In this document: positions 56,008-64,000 of the stretch, piece after piece
How the letters are laid out: every line of letters starts with the position of its first letter
How positions within the stretch are numbered: the first letter of the stretch is position 1
Assembly: GCA_938743325.2 (NCBI GenBank)
Contig: OW568901.1
Coordinates: 62,001 to 126,000 of the forward strand
DNA: 64,000 nucleotides
From: Pycnococcus provasolii
Taxonomy: Eukaryota > Chlorophyta > Pseudoscourfieldiophyceae > Pseudoscourfieldiales > Pycnococcaceae
Direction: 5' to 3'
Translations under genes and position numbers: made by a program
Notes under the pieces: generated by a model
Told to the model about the DNA's origin: nothing
What the model saw: only the letters and a program-made list of their open reading frames with translations
The model's database searches: none

Positions 56008-57042
56008 TCACCGACCACGTCCTCTCGAGCCACCATGGCTTCGTCCACGTCCCGTCTCGTCGACCCTTCCACCGCGCCTCGCATCGCGCGTCTCCTTAGC
56101 GAACGAAAGTTTCAAGTTGTACCGATCTGGTTGGTCCGTGTCGACAGGGTAGCCCTGAAGTGTGAGCAGGCAGTGGAATGCCGTCATTGGATTTGCAAAC
56201 TCAATGAATGTAAGCGTGACGGTGTCGTTCTGAATGATCTTGCTGTCTTTGACAACCACGCGAACGCCCTGAAAGCCCGCGAACGGCCGGAAGATGTGTC
56301 TCGTCTCACGCAGAGAGCAGTCGGGCGGCAGACCGTCGACGAACAGCGTCGGCGATGCGTCGGGCGGCAGCGGCGGCATGTTGTGCGGCGGCGGCGGTCC
56401 TGGGTGGCCGTGCGGGTGATTTCCCGGCGGCGGTCCTCCGTGCATATGCGGCGGCGGCGGTCCGTGCGCGTGGTGTTCGCCTCCTCCGTACGGCGGCGGC
56501 GGCCCTCCTCCGTAGTGCGTCGGCGGCGGGCCGTCGTATCCGTCGTATGGGGCACCACCTGCTCTCGGGTCTGCGGGTGGCGGCGCGCTCAACCCGTACC
56601 CTCCTCCTCCTCCTCCTCCCCCCGCTGCGCCGCCCCCAGCTGCGGAAAGCCCGTATCCGCCTTCTCCTCCACTCGGCGGTGCTGCGGCTGACAGTCCATA
56701 TCCTGCACCACTTCCGTACGGCGCGTCCGGCCCTGTGTCTGTGCGTGGTCGTTTCCTCGGATCCGCCGGTCCTCCTAGGGCTAGTCCCTCCGACGCGGGC
56801 ATGATGGCGATATTCAGACCTGGCGATCCCCATCCGTTCCATGCGTTGTACATGGATAACGCCATAGAGGCAAGTTCGTACGACGCGAAGTCCACAATCC
56901 CTGAAGATGCGCCCGATCCCTGGGAATCCGCATAGTGCGTGAGTCTACAGTCGAGACATCCTTCGAGTTGACTGAACAGCCTTCTGAATTCCTCTTCAGA
57001 GACCATGTGAGGAATATTTGACACCAGCAAACGCGTTGACAT
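56008..57042 (-). CDS. Two-RRM RNA-binding protein, NSR/RBPMS-like
   Basis: The 344-residue protein starts at ATG 57042. RRM1 (residues 1-80) begins MSTRLLVSNIPHMVSEEEFR and carries SSGIVDFASYELASMAL as its RNP1-side strand. A long Gly/Pro/Tyr/His-rich linker (about 95-230) holds repeats of YGLSAA and PPPPHMHGGPP. RRM2 (about 232-315) reads PTLFVDGLPPDCSLRETRHI, FRPFAGFQGVRVVVKDSK, LTFIEFANPMTAFHCLLTLQ and GYPVDTDQPDRYNLKLSFAK. This closely follows plant nuclear-speckle RNA-binding proteins and animal RBPMS. The tail is RG-rich (RGRSHGGSRGRGR). Expected roles are nuclear RNA binding and splicing modulation; the target is unknown. It is convergent with the glycosyltransferase gene. Confidence 0.88.
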   Translation of the reverse strand: MSTRLLVSNIPHMVSEEEFRRLFSQLEGCLDCRLTHYADSQGSGASSGIVDFASYELASMALSMYNAWNGWGSPGLNIAIMPASEGLALGGPADPRKRPRTDTGPDAPYGSGAGYGLSAAAPPSGGEGGYGLSAAGGGAAGGGGGGGGYGLSAPPPADPRAGGAPYDGYDGPPPTHYGGGPPPPYGGGEHHAHGPPPPHMHGGPPPGNHPHGHPGPPPPHNMPPLPPDASPTLFVDGLPPDCSLRETRHIFRPFAGFQGVRVVVKDSKIIQNDTVTLTFIEFANPMTAFHCLLTLQGYPVDTDQPDRYNLKLSFAKETRDARRGGRVDETGRGRSHGGSRGRGR

Positions 57043-57679
57043 ATTCAATAAACGAAATAAATGATCGAAATCGATCGAAATGGAGTAAGAAAGACTTCAG
57101 GCAGGAGTGAGAGGAGACACGGTGGATCCACACACGCCGGAGCCTCCCCCGATTCTTCGGAGAATGAAGAGACGGCAATATTCTGGCGCCCTTTGGAAGG
57201 AAGAAATGACGGGGACCCGAAATGCGCGCATAGAGAAAAAAAGAAAAAAAACACAATTACAACACAACAGGGGGTTGGAACCCGAATTCGGGTCCCTTAA
57301 GAAAACCTTAGTTTAGGTTTGGGGGTTGGGTTTTTCAGGGTAACCCTAAGTCCCCAGGGTTTGATTAGGGGTTGGCCTGGGAGGATTTCGCTTCTTCGCT
57401 TCTTCGCTTCTTCCCGTCTGATATTTCTTTCCATGGCCGGCCTTACCACCTCACCTGGAGGGAGGTTGGACTGGTCAAGCAAGCTCTTGCGCACTAGTGA
57501 GCTCATGGCCGACCCCCCGGGCGGCGTTCCCACACGGTCATCGATGGAGGTGGTCAATGAAGAAACTTACTTCTAACAGCCGGACGGAGGAACCTCCCAG
57601 ACGCAACGTATTTCTGCTTGCCCTTTTTACTTCCGATTACGAATACTTGCACACACCAATCAACCAGCCAGTCATCAGA
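57043..57679. other. Intergenic region with a degenerate telomere-like stretch
   Basis: Positions 57296-57375 read TTAGTTTAGGTTTGGGGGTT, then GGGTAACCCTAAGTCCCCAG with TTGATTAGGGGTTGG, a strongly diverged TTAGGG/CCCTAA patch. CTTCTTCG repeats occur at 57391-57415. The open frame of the next gene extends back to 57497 but lacks an ATG there. Confidence 0.6.
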
Positions 57680-59905
57680 ATGGGATGTGGCACGTCCATG
57701 CCGGCATCCACCATGCCTACGCAGCAGCCTCTTGTGTACTACAACACCCAGACGCAGACGCAGACGCAGCAAGCGGCGATGCAACCTGTTATGTATTACT
57801 ACGTGCCGCAACAGCCGCAACAACAATATGTGCCGCAACAGCCACAGCAATCTGTGCCTTTGGTGGTGCCTGCTGGAAACCAAGGCATCATCCGCGCGGA
57901 CCAGCGAGTGACCGCGCAGCACGCGGAAGCGACGCCTCCCTTCCCGCGAAACGGCGTGCGGCTGGCGTGGCTGAGACGATTCGCGGACAAGTGCAAGGCG
58001 AAGACGTACACGTGGACTGCGAAGAACTTTCTCAAGGCGGAGCATAGAGGAGGGGGAGATGCTGTCGTGCACGTGTCGATTGACAACTTGCAAGAGCACC
58101 GCGCGCGAATGAACGCTGCAGGCAAAGACGGCGACGGTAAGCCAACCAATGTACAGTACGTGGATATTCCGTTCGAGCTCATGACAACGAACGACGTGTG
58201 CTTTGGTATCGTCAAGCCTGCAACAGAACAAGTCAAAACGTCGTACGCAGATATGCTCGCCAGCACGGAACCTCGTGAGGTGAAAGCTGCGACAGTGTTT
58301 GTGTCGCACGCGTGGAAGTACACATTCGTGAATGTCGTTGACGCGCTCAGCAGTCTCTCCGATAATGCATACGTGTGGTTCGACGTCTTCACCGTCAACC
58401 AGCACGCGAGCTTGCAAGTGCCACCCGACTGGTGGTTCACGACATTCAAGGAGGCTGTCGCGAGTATCGGACACACCGTGCTGGTATTGATGCCTTGGGA
58501 CGATCCAATCCCGCTGACGCGCGCGTGGTGCATCTGGGAGATTCTCAGTACGATTGATGACGGCAAGGCGAAACTCGATATTTGCTTACCGGCGGTGGAG
58601 CAGAAGGCGTTCGTCGACTTCTTGGTGGAGAAGGGACAAGACAAGGTGATTGTGAAGATGATTGGCATGGACGTGCAGCGTGCCGAGGCGTGGAAGAAGG
58701 AGGATCGTGACGCCATTCTCAATGCGGTGAAAGTGTACCCAGGTGGCGCGTCGAAGGTGAACAAGCGCATCAAAGATCAGATGCGAAGCTGGGTCGTTGA
58801 GAGTGCGATTCGTGCGTTAGGTACGCTAGATAAGGAGACGAGAGCGACATCTAAGCTGCTGTGGGACGTAGCGAGCTTGCTCCGTGACCAAGGCAAATAC
58901 GCCGACGCCGAGCCGCTGTTCCGCGAGGCGCTCGACGGTTTTCGTCGCAAGCTCGGCGAGGCGCATCCAGACACGCTCGCCTCCATCAACAGCCTCGCGA
59001 TCTTGCTCATGCGACAAGGCAAGTACGCCGACGCCGAGCCGCTGTACCGCGAAGCGCTCGACGGGTATCGTCGCGAGCTCGGCGATGCGCATCCAGACAC
59101 GCTCGCCTCCATCAACAACCTCGCGAACTTGCTCCAGAATCAAGGCAAGTACGCCGACGCCGAGCCGCTGTACCGCGAGGCGCTCGACGGTCGTCGTCGC
59201 GAGCTCGGCGATGCGCATCCAGACACGCTTGGCTCCATCAACAACCTCTCGAACTTGCTCAAGAATCAAGGCAAGTACGACGACGCCGAGCCGCTGTTAC
59301 GCGAGGCGCTCGACGGTCGTCGTCGTGGGCTCGGCGATGCGCATCCAGACACGCTTGGCTCCATCAACAACCTCGCGAACTTGCTCAATAAGCAAGACAA
59401 GTACGCCGACGCCGAGCCGCTGTACCGCGAGGCGCTCGACGGATATCGTCGCGAGCTCGGCGATGCGCATCCAGACACGCTTGGCTCCATCAACAACCTC
59501 GCGAACTTGCTCAATAAGCAAGACAAGTACGCCGACGCCGAGCCGCTGTACCGCGAGGCGCTCGACGGCTTTCGTCGCGAGCTCGGCGATGCGCATCCGT
59601 CCACGCTAGCCTCCATCAACAACCTCTCGAACTTGCTCAAGAATCAAGGCAAGTACGACGACGCCGAGCCGCTGTATCGTGAGGTGCTCGACGGTCGTCG
59701 TCGCGAGTTTGGCGATGCCCATCCAAAGTACGGCGATTCGTGCTACAAGTTCGCGAAAAATCTTTTGAAGCAAGAGAAGTTCGATGAGGCTGCTTTCTAT
59801 TTCGACCAAGCGGCGCATGCATACGAGCAAAGCTACGGCGCAGACCACGAGGAGACGCGTGGTGCACGTAAAGCAGCTGATGCATGCCGCGAGCAGGCTA
59901 TGTAA
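57680..59905 (+). CDS. TIR-like domain plus kinesin-light-chain-type TPR protein, probably myristoylated
   Basis: From ATG 57680 the protein has 741 residues. MGCGTSMPAST is a consensus N-myristoylation and palmitoylation start, which also supports this ATG. A Gln/Pro/Tyr-rich stretch (residues 20-60) follows. Residues about 203-305 form a TIR-like fold: ATVFVSHAWKYTFVNVVDAL, YVWFDVFTVNQH, WWFTTFKEAVASIGHTVLVL and PLTRAWCIWEI. The W-C-x-W-E motif carries the glutamate in the place of the NADase catalytic residue. From about 403 to 695 there are seven 42-residue TPRs of the kinesin-light-chain type (DQGKYADAEPLFREALDG, AHPDTLASINNLANLL). No nucleotide-binding domain separates the modules. Such proteins are common in algae, and a signalling or defence role is inferred. 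Confidence 0.82.
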   Translation: MGCGTSMPASTMPTQQPLVYYNTQTQTQTQQAAMQPVMYYYVPQQPQQQYVPQQPQQSVPLVVPAGNQGIIRADQRVTAQHAEATPPFPRNGVRLAWLRRFADKCKAKTYTWTAKNFLKAEHRGGGDAVVHVSIDNLQEHRARMNAAGKDGDGKPTNVQYVDIPFELMTTNDVCFGIVKPATEQVKTSYADMLASTEPREVKAATVFVSHAWKYTFVNVVDALSSLSDNAYVWFDVFTVNQHASLQVPPDWWFTTFKEAVASIGHTVLVLMPWDDPIPLTRAWCIWEILSTIDDGKAKLDICLPAVEQKAFVDFLVEKGQDKVIVKMIGMDVQRAEAWKKEDRDAILNAVKVYPGGASKVNKRIKDQMRSWVVESAIRALGTLDKETRATSKLLWDVASLLRDQGKYADAEPLFREALDGFRRKLGEAHPDTLASINSLAILLMRQGKYADAEPLYREALDGYRRELGDAHPDTLASINNLANLLQNQGKYADAEPLYREALDGRRRELGDAHPDTLGSINNLSNLLKNQGKYDDAEPLLREALDGRRRGLGDAHPDTLGSINNLANLLNKQDKYADAEPLYREALDGYRRELGDAHPDTLGSINNLANLLNKQDKYADAEPLYREALDGFRRELGDAHPSTLASINNLSNLLKNQGKYDDAEPLYREVLDGRRREFGDAHPKYGDSCYKFAKNLLKQEKFDEAAFYFDQAAHAYEQSYGADHEETRGARKAADACREQAM

Positions 59906-60110
59906 TACTATGTCACGCAATATTTAGAGCTACCCAGTACTTAGTAATCCCCCCACCTGACCGGGGGAAATTCGGGGATTTCGGCCGTCAGGGGGAAATT
60001 GCGAGGGATGCTGCTTGTGATGGATGGCACCGCTGAATGGGCTGAATGGTGACAGTGAACGGACAACCGATGGACAGAGTAAAGTACACTTCATGAATAA
60101 CTGAATGAGC
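59906..60110. other. Short intergenic region between convergent genes
   Basis: No feature beyond a GGGGGAAATT / AATTTCCCCC-like imperfect repeat (59965-60005). The two flanking genes converge here. Confidence 0.4.
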
Positions 60111-61118
60111 TCACTGCGTTCTCAGCGCTAGGCTTAGCGCGCCGTGAAGGCCGGCGTCGTCGCCCTGCTCAGATGCGACGATGTAAGTGTCCAACTTCGC
60201 GCGATCCGACAACGGGTACACGTACCCGTCCAGCATCGCGTGAACCTTGTCGCGAATCATAACGTACAAACACCGACGACGCAGTATGCCGCCACCGATC
60301 ACGATGCGCTCGGGAGAAACCATGAGCGTGAGCGTGGCGCAGCAGCTCGCGAGCGCGTGCGCGGCGCACTCCCACACGGGGTGGCTGTCGTCCAAGGTGG
60401 GCAAATCGCTCGGCTTCACGTTCGCCAACTCGGCAAGCGCGTGCGAACCAGCGACGCCTTCAATGCTCATGCCGTGCTTCTCGTCAACACCCGTGAAATT
60501 CCTGTCTTGCATGGCTTCCACAAGCAGAGGTGGCGTGGGAACGTTCTTGAAGGCGCCAGCGAGCGCGCACGGAATCTTGCCGCCTTCCGGGTGCATGAGT
60601 CCACGCACAGCTTGCCCGTTGACGACAAGTCCGACACCCACACCGGTGCCACACGTGATGTACGCGCACGATGAAGCTTGCGCGTTCGTCCGTTTGAGAA
60701 TCTCGTACTCCGCGACAGCTGGCGCGTTCACGTCGGTATCAATGACGACGTCGTAAGTGTGTCCTGCAATCCCCGAGAGCGCCTCTAGAACGTTGACTGA
60801 TCTCCACGCAGGTTTCGGCGAAGACTCGTGTATGCAGTTTCGTGTGAAGTCGTACGGTCCAAACGTCGCAATGCCAAGCGCTGTGAGCGTCTTGGAGGCG
60901 GCGAACGGCTCGAGGAATGCCACGACGGACGCCAGCGCATCGGCGGGGGAAGACGACGGGACGGAGTGGCGCGCCACTGAGGATGACAGGGAGGGGCGGG
61001 CAGAGGGTACGACAATACACTCGATCGACGTACCTCCAAGCTCCACCGCCGCGACAACACCTTCCAGGCCACCGACGGCGCTGCCACTGCCGAGAGCACT
61101 GGACGGCTGCTGCGCCAT
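60111..61118 (-). CDS. ROK-family sugar kinase (fructokinase-like)
   Basis: The 335-residue protein starts at ATG 61118 (MAQQPSSALG). The phosphate-binding start is VVAAVELGGTSIECIVV (residues about 21-37). GIATFGPYD, VIDTDVNAPAVAEYE with the catalytic-type aspartate region, CGTGVGVGLVVNGQAVRGLM and a HPEGGKIP segment follow. VSPERIVIGGGILRR then closes the ASKHA ATPase fold. It most resembles bacterial-type ROK fructokinases, which phosphorylate fructose at C6. The usual zinc site (G-H ... C-P-x-H ... C) is degenerate: GGKIP replaces G-H-I and the later stretch reads DEKHGMSIEG with both cysteines lost. Activity on fructose is plausible, but metal dependence should differ. Confidence 0.82.
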   Translation of the reverse strand: MAQQPSSALGSGSAVGGLEGVVAAVELGGTSIECIVVPSARPSLSSSVARHSVPSSSPADALASVVAFLEPFAASKTLTALGIATFGPYDFTRNCIHESSPKPAWRSVNVLEALSGIAGHTYDVVIDTDVNAPAVAEYEILKRTNAQASSCAYITCGTGVGVGLVVNGQAVRGLMHPEGGKIPCALAGAFKNVPTPPLLVEAMQDRNFTGVDEKHGMSIEGVAGSHALAELANVKPSDLPTLDDSHPVWECAAHALASCCATLTLMVSPERIVIGGGILRRRCLYVMIRDKVHAMLDGYVYPLSDRAKLDTYIVASEQGDDAGLHGALSLALRTQ

Positions 61119-61597
61119 GACGGAGCTTTGCCGCCGACACACACACACACACAGAGTAAAAAGAGTGAGGCGGAAAAAAAGGCCCCCCCCACCTTTCTCA
61201 CCTTTCTTCGGGGATCCGTCGTAGGATTGGAAATACAGCCCAGGCTCTCCTCAACAACTTGGTCTCTTGGGAATTGGGATCCCGCTCCGTCCGGCCTATT
61301 TAGTCTAGTACTATTATTTATTAGGTTGACATGTCGCGGAAACCTTCCTCCACGGGCAAGGTGGACCGTCATCTAACCTTACAGTTAATAATAGTTCTCT
61401 AGTGTTGGAGACCGGAACTTCTGACGGTCGTGAGATGTTCAGATGGAGTTTAGGGTTTATGGTTGGATGGGGACTCACTCAACAATGGGTCCCAGATGGT
61501 AGGAATAATGTATTGGAAGATGGACGACTCTCGTTCCACACTGGCTCTGGTGTTAGTTGGAATATAGATGGAGGGCTGTGGGTAGTTTGGAATCCCA
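61119..61597. other. Intergenic region, no gene recognised
   Basis: Short simple-sequence stretches (an ACACAC run near 61140-61152 and a C run near 61185) and no coding sequence that I can support. Confidence 0.5.
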
Positions 61598-61815
61598 TAT
61601 GACAGATTGTCATATGGAATAGGTCGAGGTGCCTCCTTGACATTGGACTTTTAACCAGGATATAGGTCGGAGTTTTCTCTCGACCTATTCTCCCCTTGGA
61701 AGGGTCTGGCGCGCCGAGACGCACTCGGGCACGCCCTTCACTTTTACCCCATAGTAACCTTCACTCTTCTCTTTTATTTATTTTCCCCCGCGGCGCCATA
61801 CTTCTTTAACACTTA
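61598..61815 (+). repeat. LTR of the small Copia-derived element, left copy
   Basis: This 218-bp direct repeat matches 62894-63111. It contains TTTTATTTATTTTCCCCCGC near its right end and a GGCGCGCC site in the middle. The left copy is followed by CTTATGGAACTGGG, which could include a primer-binding site starting TGG, but no tRNA match can be asserted. Confidence 0.88.
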
Positions 61816-61909
61816 TGGAACTGGGCCTCACCCGCGTTTAAGAAGACTAACGCCCACGAAACTTGGAGAAACTAATATTCATACTACTGCCGTCACAACG
61901 AGCCCAGCT

Positions 61910-62950
61910 ATGCTCAAGACGGACGAGAAACACACCCTCACTGAGCTGACACGCAACGAGAAGGAAGCACGTGCAGCGCGAATAACAGCCGCGGAACTGC
62001 TGCGAGACGACGCTTTAGCGCGACGCGACGAAGTGCAGCGCGCGTCTCTCACGGACGAAGGAGTACCACGGACACCGACGCACAAAATACTCGTCGAAAC
62101 AGCCGAGAAGCAGCTTGAAAGTGCGCAGAAACTGCTCACTGCTCTTGTTGACAAAGCGGAGTCACCGGACTCTGACCAGACGCTAGTCCTCGATAAGGAG
62201 AGCGACGTCACCGCTGAAGAGCCCACCACAACAACCACAAGGTACGTTGAACAACTGCAAACTTTTAACGCTGACGGAGGTGAGGAAGGGAACGAAAACC
62301 CGTGGCACGAGGTGCTGAAATACAACAGGTACAGGGTACTTGACGAAGAACAACAAGCTGGAGAACAGCAGGAACAACAACATGAGCCTCAACAAGAAAC
62401 ACCGGTATTCATAACGCCACTCAAGCCGTCGAATATCGTACTTGAAGGCGCTGTCCCTGGAGTATACAGCGAGACAATGTGTGGAGATGCGCTCGTCAGA
62501 TTTCATCAACATGACGGAAGCTTTGGGCCATGGGTACTCATACCTGACATGCTCTACGTACCGCACCTTAAGGTTAATATTCTTTCTAAGAACCTAATCC
62601 TTCGCCGCTTATGCACGCCAGAACAGCGTCTCCGACTTGAACGCAAAGGAGAATCTTACGTCATGCCACAAGGTTGGGAAATTAACGTCCGCGAACATCA
62701 GCTACTTGATACCGTGATACTGCAGACCTCAACTACCGTTGCAGAATCCTATCCGGTTCTGGGGGGGCAAACGCAAATGATACCCAACGCCAAGCTTGCC
62801 AAGCAATCTCCGCTTGATTATATCGGCGCCAGATATCGCAAAATGCATTCCGATGGATCGTACAATGACGGTACAATCATTGCATATGAATCCTATGACA
62901 GATTGTCATATGGAATAGGTCGAGGTGCCTCCTTGACATTGGACTTTTAA
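61910..62950 (+). CDS. Gag-protease remnant protein of the small Copia-derived element
   Basis: The 346-residue frame starts at ATG 61910, shortly after the left LTR, and its last ~18 codons run into the right LTR. Residues 1-100 are a charged helical region (LTELTRNEKEARAARITAAE), and 140-165 are glutamine-rich. The segment WVLIPDMLYVPHLKVNILSK followed by NLILRRL (residues about 205-232) is the conserved strand of Copia-type proteases (LYVPxLxxNLLS). No protease D-S/T-G motif and no downstream polymerase remain. It looks like an internal deletion product that kept an open frame. Confidence 0.72.
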   Translation: MLKTDEKHTLTELTRNEKEARAARITAAELLRDDALARRDEVQRASLTDEGVPRTPTHKILVETAEKQLESAQKLLTALVDKAESPDSDQTLVLDKESDVTAEEPTTTTTRYVEQLQTFNADGGEEGNENPWHEVLKYNRYRVLDEEQQAGEQQEQQHEPQQETPVFITPLKPSNIVLEGAVPGVYSETMCGDALVRFHQHDGSFGPWVLIPDMLYVPHLKVNILSKNLILRRLCTPEQRLRLERKGESYVMPQGWEINVREHQLLDTVILQTSTTVAESYPVLGGQTQMIPNAKLAKQSPLDYIGARYRKMHSDGSYNDGTIIAYESYDRLSYGIGRGASLTLDF

Positions 62951-63111
62951 CCAGGATATAGGTCGGAGTTTTCTCTCGACCTATTCTCCCCTTGGAAGGG
63001 TCTGGCGCGCCGAGACGCACTCGGGCACGCCCTTCACTTTTACCCCATAGTAACCTTCACTCTTCTCTTTTATTTATTTTCCCCCGCGGCGCCATACTTC
63101 TTTAACACTTA
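62894..63111 (+). repeat. LTR of the small Copia-derived element, right copy
   Basis: This 218-bp repeat matches the left copy at 61598-61815. The sequence immediately after it (63112-63278) is open on the plus strand with coding-like composition (KAVARFVHEKPILYRICVEV ... LLLNPM) and may be an interrupted fragment of a gene, but no family is recognised. Confidence 0.88.
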
Positions 63112-63317
63112 ACTTCGGACTCGAGAAGACGACGGTACTGGACCGAGGGAGGACGTGCGCACGAAGGCGGTGGCGCGCTTCGTGCACGAGAAGCCGATCC
63201 TCTACCGCATTTGCGTGGAAGTTGACCTTACGAAGAACCCCTACCTGGACCAAGCCCTTCTTCTCAATCCGATGTGACGGTGGCGGCGGCGGTGGTGGCG
63301 ACGGTCTTTTAGGCATC

Positions 63318-63382
63318 TTGTGGACACGACACTATTCAACGAATGTGAGGTGAGCCGGGAATAGTGGGTGTCGTGTCCACAA
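63318..63382. repeat. Near-perfect inverted repeat (hairpin)
   Basis: TTGTGGACACGACACTATTC (63318-63337) pairs with GAATAGTGGGTGTCGTGTCC and following ACAA (63359-63382), with only a two-base bulge and a 21-nt loop. The DNA between here and 63685 has overlapping open frames on the plus strand (about 63396-63674) without a recognisable product. Confidence 0.85.
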
Positions 63383-63685
63383 AAACTTTTTAGATGTGAT
63401 CCGAACAGACATATCATTAGCTGCCTCACTCAAGGGGTATTCAACTGGTTTCAGTGGGATCTTTTGTGCTTACGCGTTGGATGCAATACTCGAGGCCGAG
63501 ATCGGGACCAAATCCGTCTCCTTGGAAAGCTGTTCGAAGGTGCAAACACCCAAAGAAAGAGCTTGGAAGTTGGAATTATGGCAAAAGAACTTTCACCCAA
63601 ACTACTCCGGCATTTTTTTCAATACTACTTCCTGTATGTTACACGGTAGGTGTATGGTTGTTGTAGCAACATGATTACTAAATGT

Positions 63686-64000
63686 TCAGGCAAATAGCGC
63701 GTCGTGCATTGCCTCCATCAACGCGTCGTCATCGTACACACGCGACAACGACGATGCCGCGCCGGCGACGTTGCCGCCGACGAAAGTCTCGCGAACCTCA
63801 CGGCTCAAACCGCGATAACAACCGTCCGCAAGACGTGGCCAGCCAGGCGATCTCTCCACCGTCACGAGAACGATTTCAGCGTCGAGCTTCGGCGGGTCGT
63901 ACGCCACCGCACGAACTTGAGCGTCGGAGTAGCTGCGTGCCGCAGCTCGCACATCCTTCACCTCCACGCCGTCCGTTGCGTAGCTCTTGCAAACGAAGTC
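63686..64000 (-). CDS. Partial gene at window edge, unknown product
   Basis: The minus-strand frame is open from the right edge of the window (DFVCKSYATDGVEVKDVRAA) to a stop at 63686, giving at least 104 C-terminal residues. It has strand-like (VRAVAYDPPKLDAEIVLVTV) and helix-like (ALMEAMHDALFA) segments and codon use like neighbouring genes. I recognise no family. The start lies outside the window. Confidence 0.55.
   Translation of the reverse strand, partial: DFVCKSYATDGVEVKDVRAAARSYSDAQVRAVAYDPPKLDAEIVLVTVERSPGWPRLADGCYRGLSREVRETFVGGNVAGAASSLSRVYDDDALMEAMHDALFA

Larger units (their letters stand above)
61598..63111 (+). mobile_element. Small non-autonomous Copia-derived LTR element
   Basis: A 218-bp sequence at 61598-61815 is repeated, apparently unchanged, at 62894-63111; the inner 212 bp run from TGACAGATTGTCATATGG to TCTTTAACA, giving TG...CA ends. 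Between them lies 1.08 kb with one open frame. The whole element is only about 1.5 kb and has no reverse transcriptase or integrase, so it must depend on another element for movement. The left LTR begins inside a perfect hairpin (CCATATGACA, 3-nt loop, TGTCATATGG, 61596-61618); the right copy lacks the outermost pairs. No target-site duplication was identified. Identity of the LTRs suggests recent origin. Confidence 0.82.

Noticed and set aside
55942-56691. Plus-strand frame opposite the two-RRM protein
   Set aside because: It overlaps a protein with two clear RRMs on the other strand and translates to Arg/Val-rich shadow sequence.
1-64000. CRISPR arrays, bacterial operons or ribosome-binding sites
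   Set aside because: Introns, LTR retrotransposons and eukaryotic gene families show this is nuclear eukaryotic DNA; the tandem repeats lack regular unique spacers.

Overview
The window looks like nuclear DNA of a single-celled, flagellated eukaryote, most probably a microalga. Most genes are long uninterrupted reading frames of moderately high GC on both strands. Only two genes clearly need GT-AG introns (a peroxiredoxin near 50 kb and a secreted protein near 51.5 kb). Degenerate telomere-like TTAGGG/CCCTAA tracts occur at several internal sites. A CEP104 homologue implies a cilium or flagellum. CCZ1 and an NSR-like RNA-binding protein resemble plant forms. The exact lineage (prasinophyte-like green alga, stramenopile or other) cannot be fixed from the sequence alone.

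Layout. 1-1.4 kb: GAGCTCC/GGTCTCC low-complexity DNA and a decayed zinc-finger/reverse-transcriptase remnant. 1.5-11.8 kb: a CCZ1-like gene followed by a threefold tandem block; each unit carries the last ~120 bp of CCZ1, a short RCC1-repeat gene on the minus strand and a leucine-rich-repeat gene on the plus strand (16, 12 and 9 repeats). 12-32 kb: ordinary single-copy genes (thymidylate kinase, a glutamate-receptor-like channel with a potassium filter, CEP104, a fourth inverted LRR copy, a SUMO-like/SAM protein, a coiled-coil protein, a DUF218-like protein, a Ca2+-regulated mitochondrial carrier) separated by minisatellites. 32.5-43.7 kb: a large, apparently intact Ty3/gypsy-class LTR retrotransposon on the minus strand. 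44-61 kb: genes for a secreted GH43-like propeller protein, an unknown protein, a peroxiredoxin, a secreted DUF1565-like protein, a calcineurin-B-like EF-hand protein, a seven-blade RCC1 protein, a glycosyltransferase, a two-RRM protein, a TIR-like/TPR protein and a ROK sugar kinase. 61.6-63.1 kb: a small Copia-derived LTR element. The right edge cuts an unrecognised gene.

Most notable points. (1) The peroxiredoxin has an in-frame TGA exactly at the peroxidatic cysteine, between two clean exons, so it is probably a selenoprotein. (2) The big retrotransposon joins Gag-protease to Pol through a canonical in-frame -1 slippery heptamer with a downstream hairpin, and its Pol carries a PHD finger, a Tudor-like segment and a C-terminal amino-methyltransferase-like domain. 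(3) The CCZ1-RCC1-LRR triplication has a readable GCTG microhomology junction. (4) The glutamate-receptor-like protein has a TTGFGD-type filter. Interactions between host genes are mostly not inferable: this is a eukaryotic locus without operons.
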